Counted from the stretch's first letter, positions 26,165-35,229 are shown. The stretch: 64,000 bases of DNA from UBA1930 sp943368475 (GCA_943368475.1 CALRLF020000001.1:62001-126000); one strand, 5' to 3'. Notes: generated by a model from the sequence alone, not told the origin. Program-made: numbers and translations.

Positions 26165-26383
26165 TTATACTCTGACAAATACTACTTCATGCTATTAGAC
26201 ACTTGTCAAGATTTAGCAAACGGCAAGATTAAAGGGAAAAAATATCAGGAAATACATCCTGAAATATTAGGATGCAGGGTTGGACAGCATATACTATTCT
26301 ACAGAGAGCTTTTTGCCAATAAAATTGAAATAACCAGAATATTGCATGTTAACATGAATTTGAAAAATAGAAATCAAGAGTAA
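26157..26383 (+). pseudogene. parE toxin remnant with internal frameshifting deletion
   Basis: The ATG at 26157 encodes the usual ParE beginning (MASYTLTN) but then stops at once (TAG at 26196). In the next frame from 26174 the sequence reads DKYYFMLLDTCQDLANGK and continues to a normal ParE C-terminus (EIHPEILGCRVGQHILFYREL...IEITRILH) ending at 26383. Intact ParE proteins of this type have about 25-30 residues of N-terminal helices between those two parts. CTGACAAAT at 26172-26180 serves both reading frames, which fits a deletion between two copies of that word. A 64-residue product from ATG 26189 could still be made but would lack the helical hairpin that ParE uses. Confidence 0.75.
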
Positions 26384-26481
26384 GTACATAGCAATAGCTA
26401 AGCAATTTTATTTGTGAAATAGACAATTTTGTAAGCCTCAATTAACATCAAAGAGACTTAATACTTTCCATCTTTATTTAC

Positions 26482-26517
26482 TAACTTTAAAATATAAAAG
26501 GAACTTAAAAAGTTCCT
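26482..26517 (+). promoter_or_regulatory. Putative comF promoter -7 box and leader hairpin
   Basis: TAACTTTA (26482-26489, one mismatch to TAnnTTTG) is followed by the inverted repeat AGGAACTT (26499-26506) / AAGTTCCT (26510-26517), 11 bases before the comF ATG. The hairpin has no T run, so a leader structure is more likely than a terminator. Confidence 0.3.
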
Positions 26518-26528
26518 CATTTTATAGT

Positions 26529-27230
26529 ATGATAAGTTCTCTAAAATCTTATTTAAACGACTTTGCACACCTCATTTATCCTCATCATTGTGAAGGATGT
26601 GGGAGTGATATTTTACAAAATAGCCAACTTTTGTGCAGTGAATGTCTTTTACAACTGCCCGAAACTGGTTTTGCACCAATTCAAGAGAACACGATTGAGA
26701 AAAGATTTTATGGTCGTTTGCCAATACAAACTGCAACAGCTGCTTATTATTTTACCAAAGAATCGTTGATGCAGCATTTAATGCATCAATTAAAATATAA
26801 AGGCAATAAAGAAGTGGGTGTTTATTTAGGCAAATTATTGGGCTATCAATTACTACAATCGAACAGATTTAATGATGTAGATCTTTTGGTGCCATTGCCT
26901 TTAAACCCAAAAAGAGAATTTAAACGAGGTTACAATCAAGCAATGATGATTTGTGAAGGAATTGCCGAAGTTTTACAAAAACCCATTGCCACAAAAGCAG
27001 TTATTAGAACTGTATTTACAGAAACGCAAACTAAAAACGATAGAATTCATCGTTGGGAAAATATGGATGGCGTTTTTGCAGTTGTGGATGAAAAGCAAAT
27101 ACAACACAAACACGTTTTATTAATAGATGACATTATTACAACAGGTGCAACTTTAGAAGCTTGTGGCAAAGTACTTTTAGAAAACAATCTTAAAGCAATT
27201 AGCATTGCAGCTGTTGCTTATACTTTATAA
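26529..27230 (+). CDS. ComF family amidophosphoribosyltransferase-like protein
   Basis: A 233-residue protein of the ComF/GntX group, linked to DNA uptake in competent bacteria. The N-terminus has a double-Cys zinc knuckle (HHCEGCGSDILQ...LLCSECLLQLP), and the C-terminus a phosphoribosyltransferase fold with the PRPP loop VLLIDDIITTGATLEACG (about residues 197-214). KREFKRGYNQA is also typical. Orthologues are common in Bacteroidota; the enzyme substrate is not established. Confidence 0.88.
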   Translation: MISSLKSYLNDFAHLIYPHHCEGCGSDILQNSQLLCSECLLQLPETGFAPIQENTIEKRFYGRLPIQTATAAYYFTKESLMQHLMHQLKYKGNKEVGVYLGKLLGYQLLQSNRFNDVDLLVPLPLNPKREFKRGYNQAMMICEGIAEVLQKPIATKAVIRTVFTETQTKNDRIHRWENMDGVFAVVDEKQIQHKHVLLIDDIITTGATLEACGKVLLENNLKAISIAAVAYTL

Positions 27231-27281
27231 CCTATAATTTAACCTTTACTGTAAGTAGTATTGGTTTTACATTTGAAACGA

Positions 27282-28691
27282 ATGAAGAAAATATTGTACA
27301 ATAACTTTTTAATAATTGCTGCAATTGTACTTGCAACAATCACAGGTTGCAAAAAAGAAGGTTTTATAACCAGCAGCGATGCATTGTTAAGAACATCGGT
27401 AGATACTTTACATTACGATACGGTTTTTACTTCTGTTGGTTCGATAACGCAATCGTTTAAAATTTTTAATCCAAATGATAAAAAATTAAAGCTGAGCAAT
27501 GTTCAATTAATGGGTGGTTCATCCTCATTTTTTAAAATTAATGTAGATGGAACTGCTGGTACAAAATTTACTGATATTGAGATTAATGCCAACGACAGTA
27601 TGTACGTTTTTGCTATGGTAACCATTAACCCAACAGCAGCTAATTTACCATTTATTGTACAAGACAGTATTAAGATAGAATACAATGGCAATACACGATT
27701 TGTACAATTGGATGCGTTGGGACAAAATGCAAATTTCTTAAGAAATAAACGAGTTACAACCGATAGTACATGGAACAATAACTTACCTTTTGTAATATTA
27801 GGAAGTTTAACAGTAGATGCAGGTAAAACCCTAACCATACAAAAAGGAACAAAAGTATTTTTTCACGCCGATGCCCCAATGATTGTTCGTGGTACACTAA
27901 AAGCAATTGGCGAAAAATACGATAGCACTAGAATAAAATTTGCTGGAGATAGATTAGATACTTATTACAAAGACTTTCCGGGCAGCTGGCCAGGTATTTA
28001 TTTTATGGATAACAGCATTAATAATGTAATGCAATATTGTATTATTAAAAATGCCTATCAGGGAACAATTGTACAAAACCCAGCAACCAACAGCAACCCT
28101 AAACTAAGTTTGCAAGAATGTGTAATTGATAACGTGTACGATGTTGCAGTTGGTGCTAGCAATAGCAGTATGGATGTTAGAAATTGTTTAATTAGCAACT
28201 GTGGTTACAATGTTTTTTTAGCAGCAGGCGGCAACTACAACTTTAATCATTGTACGGTTGCTAGTTATGGTAACAATTATTTGCAACATAAAAATCCCGT
28301 GTTAGCAATTAGTAATGTTGCTAGTGCTACAACAACCAACAGTCTAACTGCCAGTTTTAAAAACAGTATTTTTTATGGAGAAGGTGGCTTGGTTGAAGAC
28401 GAAATTGCCATTACGAAACAAGGTACAACAGCTTTCAACCTTACGTTTGATAATGTATTGTACAAAATGAAAAGTACCGACCCTACTACAGCAACTTTTA
28501 GTGGTAATAAATTAAAAAACACTGCCCCCGATTTTGATAGCATCAGTGCCGGCAACAGGTATTTTAATTTTAGGTTAAAGGCAACCTCTACTGTTATTAA
28601 TAAAGGCAGTAACACTGGCTTAACATTCGATTTAGATGGCAACAACCGAAATGTGGGATTACCCGATTTAGGTTGTTTCGAAAAACAATAA
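27282..28691 (+). CDS. Predicted lipoprotein with beta-helix-like repeats
   Basis: Not assigned to a named family. From the ATG at 27282 the 469-residue product has a lipoprotein signal with lipobox ITGC (Cys near residue 22). A TTG at 27261 would add seven residues that spoil the signal. After an Ig-like N-terminal part (residues ~50-150), repeated motifs such as MQYCIIKNAYQGTIVQ, LQECVIDNVYDVAV, VRNCLISNCGYNVFL and FNHCTVASYGNNYL appear at 22-28-residue intervals, the look of a right-handed parallel beta-helix. It is probably a surface or outer-membrane lipoprotein; it could bind polysaccharide but nothing catalytic is visible. Confidence 0.75.
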   Translation: MKKILYNNFLIIAAIVLATITGCKKEGFITSSDALLRTSVDTLHYDTVFTSVGSITQSFKIFNPNDKKLKLSNVQLMGGSSSFFKINVDGTAGTKFTDIEINANDSMYVFAMVTINPTAANLPFIVQDSIKIEYNGNTRFVQLDALGQNANFLRNKRVTTDSTWNNNLPFVILGSLTVDAGKTLTIQKGTKVFFHADAPMIVRGTLKAIGEKYDSTRIKFAGDRLDTYYKDFPGSWPGIYFMDNSINNVMQYCIIKNAYQGTIVQNPATNSNPKLSLQECVIDNVYDVAVGASNSSMDVRNCLISNCGYNVFLAAGGNYNFNHCTVASYGNNYLQHKNPVLAISNVASATTTNSLTASFKNSIFYGEGGLVEDEIAITKQGTTAFNLTFDNVLYKMKSTDPTTATFSGNKLKNTAPDFDSISAGNRYFNFRLKATSTVINKGSNTGLTFDLDGNNRNVGLPDLGCFEKQ

Positions 28692-28743
28692 TTTAAGTAC
28701 TCAACTTTTTATCAAACCAATTGTTTCAATAAAAACTTTGTTC

Positions 28744-29277
28744 ATGAAAAAAATATTATTCATTTCATTTATTGCTATGTTAACCGCATTTACAGCAGTT
28801 CCACCACAAACCATCCATGCATTTAAAGTAAAAAGTTTAGATGGTGGTACAATTGATTTTGCTAAGTTTAAAGGCAAAAAAATATTGGTTGTAAATACTG
28901 CTTCTGCATGTGGTTATACGCCACAATATGAAGCTTTAGAAAAAGTATATGAACAATACAAATCTAAATTAGTAATCATTGGCTTCCCTTGCAATCAATT
29001 TGGTGGACAAGAGTCAGGTACAGCAACTGAAATACAAGAGTTTTGTAAAAAGAATTATGGTGTAACTTTTCCTTTGGCTGATAAAATTGAAGTGAAGGGA
29101 GACAATGCAGCTGCAGTGTATAAATGGCTGTGCACTAAAAGTGAGAATGGCGTTTTAGATGCAACGATTACCTGGAATTTTAATAAGTTTTTATTAGATG
29201 AGAACGGAAAAATGTTGGCTTACTTTCCAAGTAAAGTAAAACCTGATAGTGAAGATATTTTGAAGTATTTGAAATAA
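28744..29277 (+). CDS. Glutathione peroxidase family protein (first of a tandem pair)
   Basis: Thiol peroxidase of the glutathione peroxidase fold, using Cys in place of selenocysteine; bacterial members usually draw electrons from thioredoxin. From ATG 28744 the 177-residue product has a signal peptide (KKILFISFIAMLTAFTAVPP), the catalytic NTASACGYTPQY, the resolving-Cys region FPCNQFGGQE, and WNFNKFLLDENG with the conserved Trp and Asn. A TTG at 28738 is an alternative start. Its downstream neighbour is a diverged copy, separated by a terminator. Confidence 0.9.
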   Translation: MKKILFISFIAMLTAFTAVPPQTIHAFKVKSLDGGTIDFAKFKGKKILVVNTASACGYTPQYEALEKVYEQYKSKLVIIGFPCNQFGGQESGTATEIQEFCKKNYGVTFPLADKIEVKGDNAAAVYKWLCTKSENGVLDATITWNFNKFLLDENGKMLAYFPSKVKPDSEDILKYLK

Positions 29278-29300
29278 AATACAGTGCTTGCAAAAACTAA

Positions 29301-29337
29301 GAAAAGGTTTGAACGATTGTTCAAACCTTTTCTTTTT
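29301..29337 (+). terminator. Strong terminator between the two glutathione peroxidase genes
   Basis: GAAAAGGTTTGAAC (29301-29314) and GTTCAAACCTTTTC (29319-29332) form a 14-bp stem with a 4-base loop and T tail. It lies inside a longer open frame of the second gene, which supports the later ATG start at 29365. Confidence 0.85.
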
Positions 29338-29364
29338 ATATCTTTAGTCTTTAAATTTAACTGT

Positions 29365-29904
29365 ATGCATAAAAACAGACTCTTTAGTTTGATTGCTTCA
29401 TTTTTTTTATTGGCTGCTTTTACAACCCATGCACCTAAAAACATTTATGCATTTCAAGTGCCTGCAATAGATGGAGGTATTATTGATTTCTCTTCTTTTA
29501 AAGGTAAAAAAATATTGGTTGTAAATACAGCATCTGCTTGTCAGTACACGTATCAATATGCTGCATTACAATCTTTATACAGTACGCATCAAGACAAATT
29601 GGTGATTATTGGTTTTCCATCTAACCAATTTAATCAGGAAGAAGGTAGCGAAGACGATATTAATAAATTTTGTAAAACCCGTTATGGCGTTACTTTTCCT
29701 ATGGCTGCAAAAACACCAGTATTGGGAGATAGTGCATCGCCTTTGTATAAATGGTTGTGCAGTAAAAACGAAAATGGTGTTTTAAATGCCACAATCAAAT
29801 GGAACTTCAATAAGTTTTTAATTAACGAAAAAGGCAAACTCATTGCACATTTTCCAAGCAATGTAAAACCGGATAGCGAAGAAATTACTAAGTATTTAAA
29901 ATAA
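29365..29904 (+). CDS. Glutathione peroxidase paralogue with altered motifs (second of pair)
   Basis: A 179-residue tandem duplicate of the upstream peroxidase. Start ATG at 29365 gives a signal peptide (SLIASFFLLAAFTTHAP); earlier codons cross the terminator. The catalytic Cys is kept (NTASACQYTYQY), but the next Gly is replaced by Gln, and the FPCNQFGG region has become FPSNQFNQEEGSE, so the resolving Cys is lost. WNFNKFLINEKG is intact. It may therefore work as a one-Cys peroxidase or with a different reductant. It ends 3 bp from the convergent TolC gene. Confidence 0.87.
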   Translation: MHKNRLFSLIASFFLLAAFTTHAPKNIYAFQVPAIDGGIIDFSSFKGKKILVVNTASACQYTYQYAALQSLYSTHQDKLVIIGFPSNQFNQEEGSEDDINKFCKTRYGVTFPMAAKTPVLGDSASPLYKWLCSKNENGVLNATIKWNFNKFLINEKGKLIAHFPSNVKPDSEEITKYLK

Positions 29905-29907
29905 GCT

Positions 29908-31293
29908 TTACTTAAGTAAACCAGCAGCCCAATCGACAGCATATTTTGCTTTAAAGTATTTTACTTTTAGCTCAATTTGTTTTTGAACTGATTCAATCAC
30001 TTTGTTTTCTCGAGTATTTACAACAAACAACGAACTTTCTCCATTATTAAATTTCAGCACTTCTGCCTTTAGCAAAGTGTTGTAATTATTGTACATATTA
30101 TTTACCGTATTTAATTGCTGTTGCAACAAAGATGCTTCAGTAAAATAACTACGTACTTTATTTTCTACCTGCCAACGTTTTGCATTAAGCTCTAAGTTAG
30201 TTTCGGTTATTTTGAGTTTTGCTTTTTTGTAATCGCCTCTACCTTCTCTTAAAAAAAGTGGCAGTTTAAAATCTATACCCCATTTATAATTGTTTTCTAA
30301 CAATGCCCCATTAAAGCCTTTCAAAACATAATAATCTTTGTTTAATAAATTGGCTTTAAAATTTAGTACAGGCAACAAACTTTGAAACTTTAATTTTCTC
30401 TCAACTTCTAAAGCATCTAATTTATAGTTGTATGCTTTGATAGACGGATTTTCGGTAGTTGCTTTTGCTACAATATCATTTAATGCTGGCAAAGATTCTT
30501 TTATTGCAAACTGAACCGTATCAGGAACAAATTTTTCGGGTAATACAAAAGCACTATCGTTTTGAAGCCATAAATAATTGCTTAAATCAAAAACAGATGT
30601 TACCAATTTTAATTGAGCATCGGCCTGTAATAATTGAAAATTTTGTACCTGTGTAAATGCTTCAATTGTATCTACTAAAGCCCTATCTCCATTATTGTAA
30701 GCAATTTTAACCAACCGTAAACGATCGTTCGAGATTTGCAAATATTTACTATAAATGCTGTAGAGTTGATAATTACCAGCCCATTGCCAGTAGCTTACAT
30801 ACGCATCGAACAGCAAATCATTCAGTATTTTTAAACGTTCCTGTTCACTTTGGTTACGAAATATTTTGGCTTGCTGTAATGCTGCTCTTCGCTTGTCTAT
30901 CAACAAACCTTTTGCCAATGCAACTTCTACACCTGCATAACTGGTTTTACCACTAGACAGTTCAGAAGAAAGATTATCTCCACCATTATTTTCTACACCT
31001 GTTTTTACATCTACACCAATTGGTGTAGGAATTTTTATTTCGGGATTGGTATGAAAATAATAATTCTTGCCATCGAAAGTTTTTCTTTCGGCTTGCATTG
31101 CAATAATTGGATCGAAATCGCCTTTGGCTGATAGAAGTTCGGCCTTGGCTTTTTCTACCTGAATATTTGCCTGCTTAGCAACAGGATGATTTTGTTTGAT
31201 GAGCTGTATAAAAGCGTCTACTGTAAATATTTCCTTTTGCTGAGCAAAAGAAATATTGGTAAAGAAGGTGAATAGGTATAAAAATTTTTTCAT
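29908..31293 (-). CDS. TolC-family outer membrane efflux/secretion protein
   Basis: Outer-membrane channel component of a type I-like export system. The start at 31293 gives a signal peptide (KKFLYLFTFFTNISFAQQ). The 461-residue mature protein shows the TolC pattern: two similar halves of long helices with PVAKQANIQVEKAKAELLSAKGDFDP near the N-terminus and a second repeat around NPSIKAYNYKLDALEVERKL, each followed by a beta segment. Fifteen bases further up is another possible start (31308). HlyD and ABC genes lie upstream on the same strand, 137 bp away across a repeat-like element. Confidence 0.88.
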   Translation of the reverse strand: MKKFLYLFTFFTNISFAQQKEIFTVDAFIQLIKQNHPVAKQANIQVEKAKAELLSAKGDFDPIIAMQAERKTFDGKNYYFHTNPEIKIPTPIGVDVKTGVENNGGDNLSSELSSGKTSYAGVEVALAKGLLIDKRRAALQQAKIFRNQSEQERLKILNDLLFDAYVSYWQWAGNYQLYSIYSKYLQISNDRLRLVKIAYNNGDRALVDTIEAFTQVQNFQLLQADAQLKLVTSVFDLSNYLWLQNDSAFVLPEKFVPDTVQFAIKESLPALNDIVAKATTENPSIKAYNYKLDALEVERKLKFQSLLPVLNFKANLLNKDYYVLKGFNGALLENNYKWGIDFKLPLFLREGRGDYKKAKLKITETNLELNAKRWQVENKVRSYFTEASLLQQQLNTVNNMYNNYNTLLKAEVLKFNNGESSLFVVNTRENKVIESVQKQIELKVKYFKAKYAVDWAAGLLK

Positions 31294-31318
31294 TTTGTTC
31301 GTAAACATTTTTGCTCAA

Positions 31319-31425
31319 TAATGATTTGTTGTAGAAGCCGATAGCTATTATCGGCTGTGCGACACTTCGGATACGCTCAGTACAGGCTTGCTGCAGTTGA
31401 GTTGTGTACTAAAGCTCACTACATA
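31319..31425. repeat. Intergenic repeat-like element with internal hairpin
   Basis: The gap between the tolC and hlyD-type genes holds a GC-richer stretch with the inverted repeat GCCGATA (31339-31345) / TATCGGC (31350-31356), then words of the type ACACTTCGGATACGCTCAGTAC, typical of dispersed Bacteroidota intergenic repeats. It shares its edge words with 24382-24412, and its reverse complement shares ACACAACTCAAC with the element at 44890. Family membership is inferred from these shared words. Confidence 0.5.
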
Positions 31426-31430
31426 AAAAA

Positions 31431-32792
31431 TCATTTCTTTTCCTTATCTTTTTTTGTTGCATCGCTATTTGTCTTATAATATTCTGGCGGAAATCCATTA
31501 ATGTTACGCCACAACTCATAGTAAATTGGAACATCTTTTAAAAGTGCAATACCATTGGCACCACCACCCATTCTTAGTAATCTTGGCCAAGGTTTTTCTT
31601 TAGCATCTTCGGCTACTAAAATTCGAAATTTGCCATTGTAACTTACGCTACTTTCTATAGCTGTTACAATACCTCCAAAGGTTCCATAACTACTGTTGGG
31701 CCAACCACTAAATACAATTGCAGGAAAACCATCGAAAATAAAACGTACTTTTTGGCCTTTATCTATCAAGGGTAAATCCATCGGCTCTACAAATAATTCA
31801 ACAGCATACTGAACATTATCTGGAACAATTTCTACAATCATTTCTCCCTCTTTTAAAAACTCTCCCAAGCCTGCTTTTTTTGCTTTTGTAATTTGTCCGT
31901 TTTGTGGTGCAGTAATGTAGTATAACTTATTTCGAATATCGTAGCTGGCATATACATTTTGCAGTTTGGCAATATCGGCTTGACCTGTTGCTACATTAGA
32001 CAGAGAAGCATATTTATCACCTTCGACTTTTGAAATTTTATCGGTGTATTCTTGTATGGCACTATTCTTTTCGATTCTTAAATTAATAAGCTCTTGCCTG
32101 CCTTGCAAATACTTATTCTCAGCACTTATTTTTTTTGCAGTTGCATTTTGATAACTCACTTTTCTTCTTTCATAATCTACCAAACTAATTGCACCACTAT
32201 CTAACATTTGTTTTGCAGCATCTATTTGACGTTTAGCCACATTTACCTCGTTATTAATAGCAATTACATCGGTGCTATCGCTGGTAACTTTAAGGTATTG
32301 TTGTGCAATTTTGTTATCTAGAGATTGCAGCTTTAATTGTTGAGCACTGGTTAATGCACTTACTTGTACATCGGCAGTGGCTGCTTTATTTTCATAGCCT
32401 TTAACAGCTGCTGACTTGCCTTGAATTTGTTGTTGGGTTCTTTCTAATAACTGAGGATCAAAATAGTCTACTTTAACCTCACCCAATTGTAAAATTGTAT
32501 CTCCAGCTTTTACAAAATCTCCTTCTTTTACGTACCACTTTATAACTTTGCCTGCTAAAACAGTATTTAATTCTTGTGGTCTTTCTTCCTGACGCAAAGT
32601 GGTTACCATTCCTTTAGCTCTTATATTTTGAGTCCATGGTAAAAAAAGCATAACAGCAACAACAATAAAAATACCAATTGACCACTTTTTGATACTGCTG
32701 TTTCTATCTATTTGATAAATATTTTTAAAAGACTTCAATTTGCTTTCAGCAGATTGTTCTTCGATGTTAATATTGATAAATGATTTTTCCAT
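31431..32792 (-). CDS. HlyD-family membrane fusion protein
   Basis: Periplasmic adaptor that links the inner-membrane ABC exporter to TolC. The 453-residue protein has a short cytoplasmic N-terminus, one membrane helix (WSIGIFIVVAVMLFLPWTQ, about residues 37-55), a lipoyl/barrel half (GKVIKWYVKEGDFVKAGDTILQLGEV), long coiled-coil arms (about 105-260), the second lipoyl half (ITAPQNGQITKAKKAGLGEFLKEGEMIVEIVP) and a beta-barrel end. Its ATG overlaps the stop of the ABC gene, so translation is coupled. Confidence 0.9.
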   Translation of the reverse strand: MEKSFININIEEQSAESKLKSFKNIYQIDRNSSIKKWSIGIFIVVAVMLFLPWTQNIRAKGMVTTLRQEERPQELNTVLAGKVIKWYVKEGDFVKAGDTILQLGEVKVDYFDPQLLERTQQQIQGKSAAVKGYENKAATADVQVSALTSAQQLKLQSLDNKIAQQYLKVTSDSTDVIAINNEVNVAKRQIDAAKQMLDSGAISLVDYERRKVSYQNATAKKISAENKYLQGRQELINLRIEKNSAIQEYTDKISKVEGDKYASLSNVATGQADIAKLQNVYASYDIRNKLYYITAPQNGQITKAKKAGLGEFLKEGEMIVEIVPDNVQYAVELFVEPMDLPLIDKGQKVRFIFDGFPAIVFSGWPNSSYGTFGGIVTAIESSVSYNGKFRILVAEDAKEKPWPRLLRMGGGANGIALLKDVPIYYELWRNINGFPPEYYKTNSDATKKDKEKK

Positions 32793-34474
32793 TAACGATT
32801 CTTATTTATTGATTTAACATATCCATCTTCTAATTCTACTAAAACATCGCAACTGTTGATGATAGAAGGTTCGTTACTTGTAATTAGAATGGTTGCTGAT
32901 TTATCGTTGCGTAAAAAATTTAAAACGATTGATTGTTGCTGTGCATCAAGATGCAGAATAGGTTCTTCGAGTAACAATAACCTATGCCTACCAATTAAAG
33001 CCCTGAGCAATAAAATATCCTGACGTGTTTTTTTAGACAATCGTTTTTCTTGTGGGTCTAAAACTGTATCGTAACCCAATTTACTGTTCTGAATAAAGTT
33101 TTGGAATCCTATTTTTTCTGCAAGTAGAGATACATCTGCCATGCTAATTGAAGGATTGCCCATGGTAATATTTTCTAAAACAGTACCCTGAAAAATATCT
33201 TGATGGCTTAATAGAATACCAGTTTGTTTGCGAAGTGATGCAAGTTGATAATTTCGAACAGGAACATCATCAATTAAAATTGAACCTTCATAGCCCTCAA
33301 AAGCTCCAGTAAGCAATCTTAGTACACTTGATTTTCCTGAACCCGAGTTACCAGTTATACAAATTAACTGACTAGCCTGAACATGCAAATTAAAATTGTT
33401 TAATGCTGTATTTGCATTGCCATAACTAAAAGAAACACTATTAAACTGTATAGTAACACCTTTATTTACATCATTTAATAAAGCTGTTCCACTTACCTCA
33501 ACATCACTTAAAACAACCTTGTTAATTTTTTCTACTGAAGTTAACGTATCGTAAACTTTATCTAATGATGCAATCAATTTTTCAACAGAATTGATGATAC
33601 TAATGATTACAATATCTGCTGCAATAAACTGACCAATATTAATTTGATTATCTACCAATAAAACAGCTCCAACAACCAACATGGCTGCTGTGATAATAAT
33701 TTTAAAAGAAATAAAACTCCAATACTGCGTAACTAAAATTTTAAAATGATTGGTTCTTGCTTTTAAATAATCCGATGTTAGATCATCGGCTTTTTTTAAG
33801 TGCAATGATGTGCCTTTGCTGTACTTAAATGTTTTTATATTACGAGACATATCTTGCAACCAAGCAGCAATTTTATATTTATAATCACTAGCTTCTAAAC
33901 TTGTTGCCATTCCTTGTGCCGATGTAAAACGAACAATAAGTAAAACTATAATTACTAGCAATGCACCAAAAGCAATAAATACAGGATGATAAAATGCCAA
34001 TAATATTAAACCAAATACAACTTGTATAACTGCACCAGGAATATCGAGTAATATTTTTTCAATCCCTTTGGTTAACGAAACAGTATCAAAGTAACGATTT
34101 ACCAATTCAGGTAAATAATACTTGTCTAATTTTTCAATATTTAGTTTAGGCAATCTATCTGCAAATTCTAGAGAGTAACGGGTAAATATTTTTTGTTCTA
34201 CTTTTTCAATTACCTGCATTTGCCTTACTTGTACTAAGCCATTAAAAAAAACACCAAATACAACTATAACAATTAATACAATAATTGATGCTGTAATTTG
34301 ATTGGCTTGTACAAAGCTTATGATTGTTTGTATACCCAATGGTAATGTTAATTGAATTAGTCCCCCAATTATTGCAAAAAAATAAATGGAAGAAATATCT
34401 TTTTTATCCAGCTTTAAAATTTTAAATAAATTTCTAACTGCTTTTATTAATGTATCAGATTGTAGCTCTGCCAT
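32792..34474 (-). CDS. ABC transporter (fused permease-ATPase) with degenerate ATPase motifs
   Basis: A 560-residue type I secretion-like ABC half-transporter, first gene of the exporter operon. Five to six membrane helices fill residues ~25-310; there is no N-terminal C39 peptidase domain. The ATPase keeps Walker A (GNSGSGKSS, about 373-381), but the signature LSGGQ reads LSKKT, Walker B ends LLLLEEP instead of LDEP, and the switch His is absent (TSNEPS where THR is usual). Similar degenerate ABC proteins accompany HlyD in Bacteroidota, so this is probably a family trait rather than a recent loss. The cargo is unknown. Confidence 0.87.
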   Translation of the reverse strand: MAELQSDTLIKAVRNLFKILKLDKKDISSIYFFAIIGGLIQLTLPLGIQTIISFVQANQITASIIVLIVIVVFGVFFNGLVQVRQMQVIEKVEQKIFTRYSLEFADRLPKLNIEKLDKYYLPELVNRYFDTVSLTKGIEKILLDIPGAVIQVVFGLILLAFYHPVFIAFGALLVIIVLLIVRFTSAQGMATSLEASDYKYKIAAWLQDMSRNIKTFKYSKGTSLHLKKADDLTSDYLKARTNHFKILVTQYWSFISFKIIITAAMLVVGAVLLVDNQINIGQFIAADIVIISIINSVEKLIASLDKVYDTLTSVEKINKVVLSDVEVSGTALLNDVNKGVTIQFNSVSFSYGNANTALNNFNLHVQASQLICITGNSGSGKSSVLRLLTGAFEGYEGSILIDDVPVRNYQLASLRKQTGILLSHQDIFQGTVLENITMGNPSISMADVSLLAEKIGFQNFIQNSKLGYDTVLDPQEKRLSKKTRQDILLLRALIGRHRLLLLEEPILHLDAQQQSIVLNFLRNDKSATILITSNEPSIINSCDVLVELEDGYVKSINKNR

Positions 34475-34593
34475 CTTTCATTTTTTAGATTAATTAAAAA
34501 AGTTATACAGAACATTCACTTAGGAGCATAAAAACGAATGTCACTTTAATAACTTCTTTTAGATTGACTAAGTTTTACTTTTTAAAATGTTTG

Positions 34594-35229
34594 TTATAAA
34601 TCCGAATACTCGTAAATAGGATCTATTCGTGTGCCTGCATTCATTTCTAATACAGGATTAATTATTCCATCTTTTAACCCATAAACCCAACCATGCAACT
34701 GAGGTCTATTATCATTTTGCCAAGCTTTTTGAATAATAGATGTTTGAGCCAAATGCATTACTTGTTCTTTTACATTTAATTCAACCAACCTATCTACTTT
34801 TTGCTCTTCGTTGCTAATGGCATCAACTTCATTTTGATAGAGGTGATACACATCTTTGATGTTTCGAAGCCACATATTTAGAACAGCGTCGAAATTATGC
34901 TGTGTCATTGCTGCTTTTACACCCCCACATCCATAATGTCCACAAACGATAACATGTTTTACTTTAAGATGGTTCACTGCATAGTCTAAAACAGCTAAAA
35001 GGTTAACATCCGTGTGTACTACCATGTTGGCAATATTGCGGTGTACAAAAATTTCACCTGGTTGTGTACCTGTAATTTTATCGGCAGGTACACGACTATC
35101 GCTACAGCCAATCCACAAAAATTCGGGCGTTTGTAAGTGTGATAGTCGGTTAAAAAAATCGGGATCTTCTTCTATTTGTTCCTGAGCCCAGGCTTTATTT
35201 TCTAATAATAATTTTTCGTATGGGGTCAT
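34594..35229 (-). CDS. Beta-carbonic anhydrase
   Basis: Interconverts CO2 and bicarbonate using a Zn2+ held by Cys2-His. The zinc and catalytic residues are visible in WIGCSDSRVPA (Cys, Asp-Arg dyad) and VCGHYGCGGVKAAM (His, Cys), and FVHRNIANMV is the conserved N-terminal block. The 211-residue form from the ATG at 35229 (MTPYEKLLLENK) is preferred; an earlier ATG at 35250 overlaps the sulP end. It lies directly behind the SulP transporter, 7 bp after its end, so the pair likely supplies bicarbonate. Confidence 0.93.
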   Translation of the reverse strand: MTPYEKLLLENKAWAQEQIEEDPDFFNRLSHLQTPEFLWIGCSDSRVPADKITGTQPGEIFVHRNIANMVVHTDVNLLAVLDYAVNHLKVKHVIVCGHYGCGGVKAAMTQHNFDAVLNMWLRNIKDVYHLYQNEVDAISNEEQKVDRLVELNVKEQVMHLAQTSIIQKAWQNDNRPQLHGWVYGLKDGIINPVLEMNAGTRIDPIYEYSDL

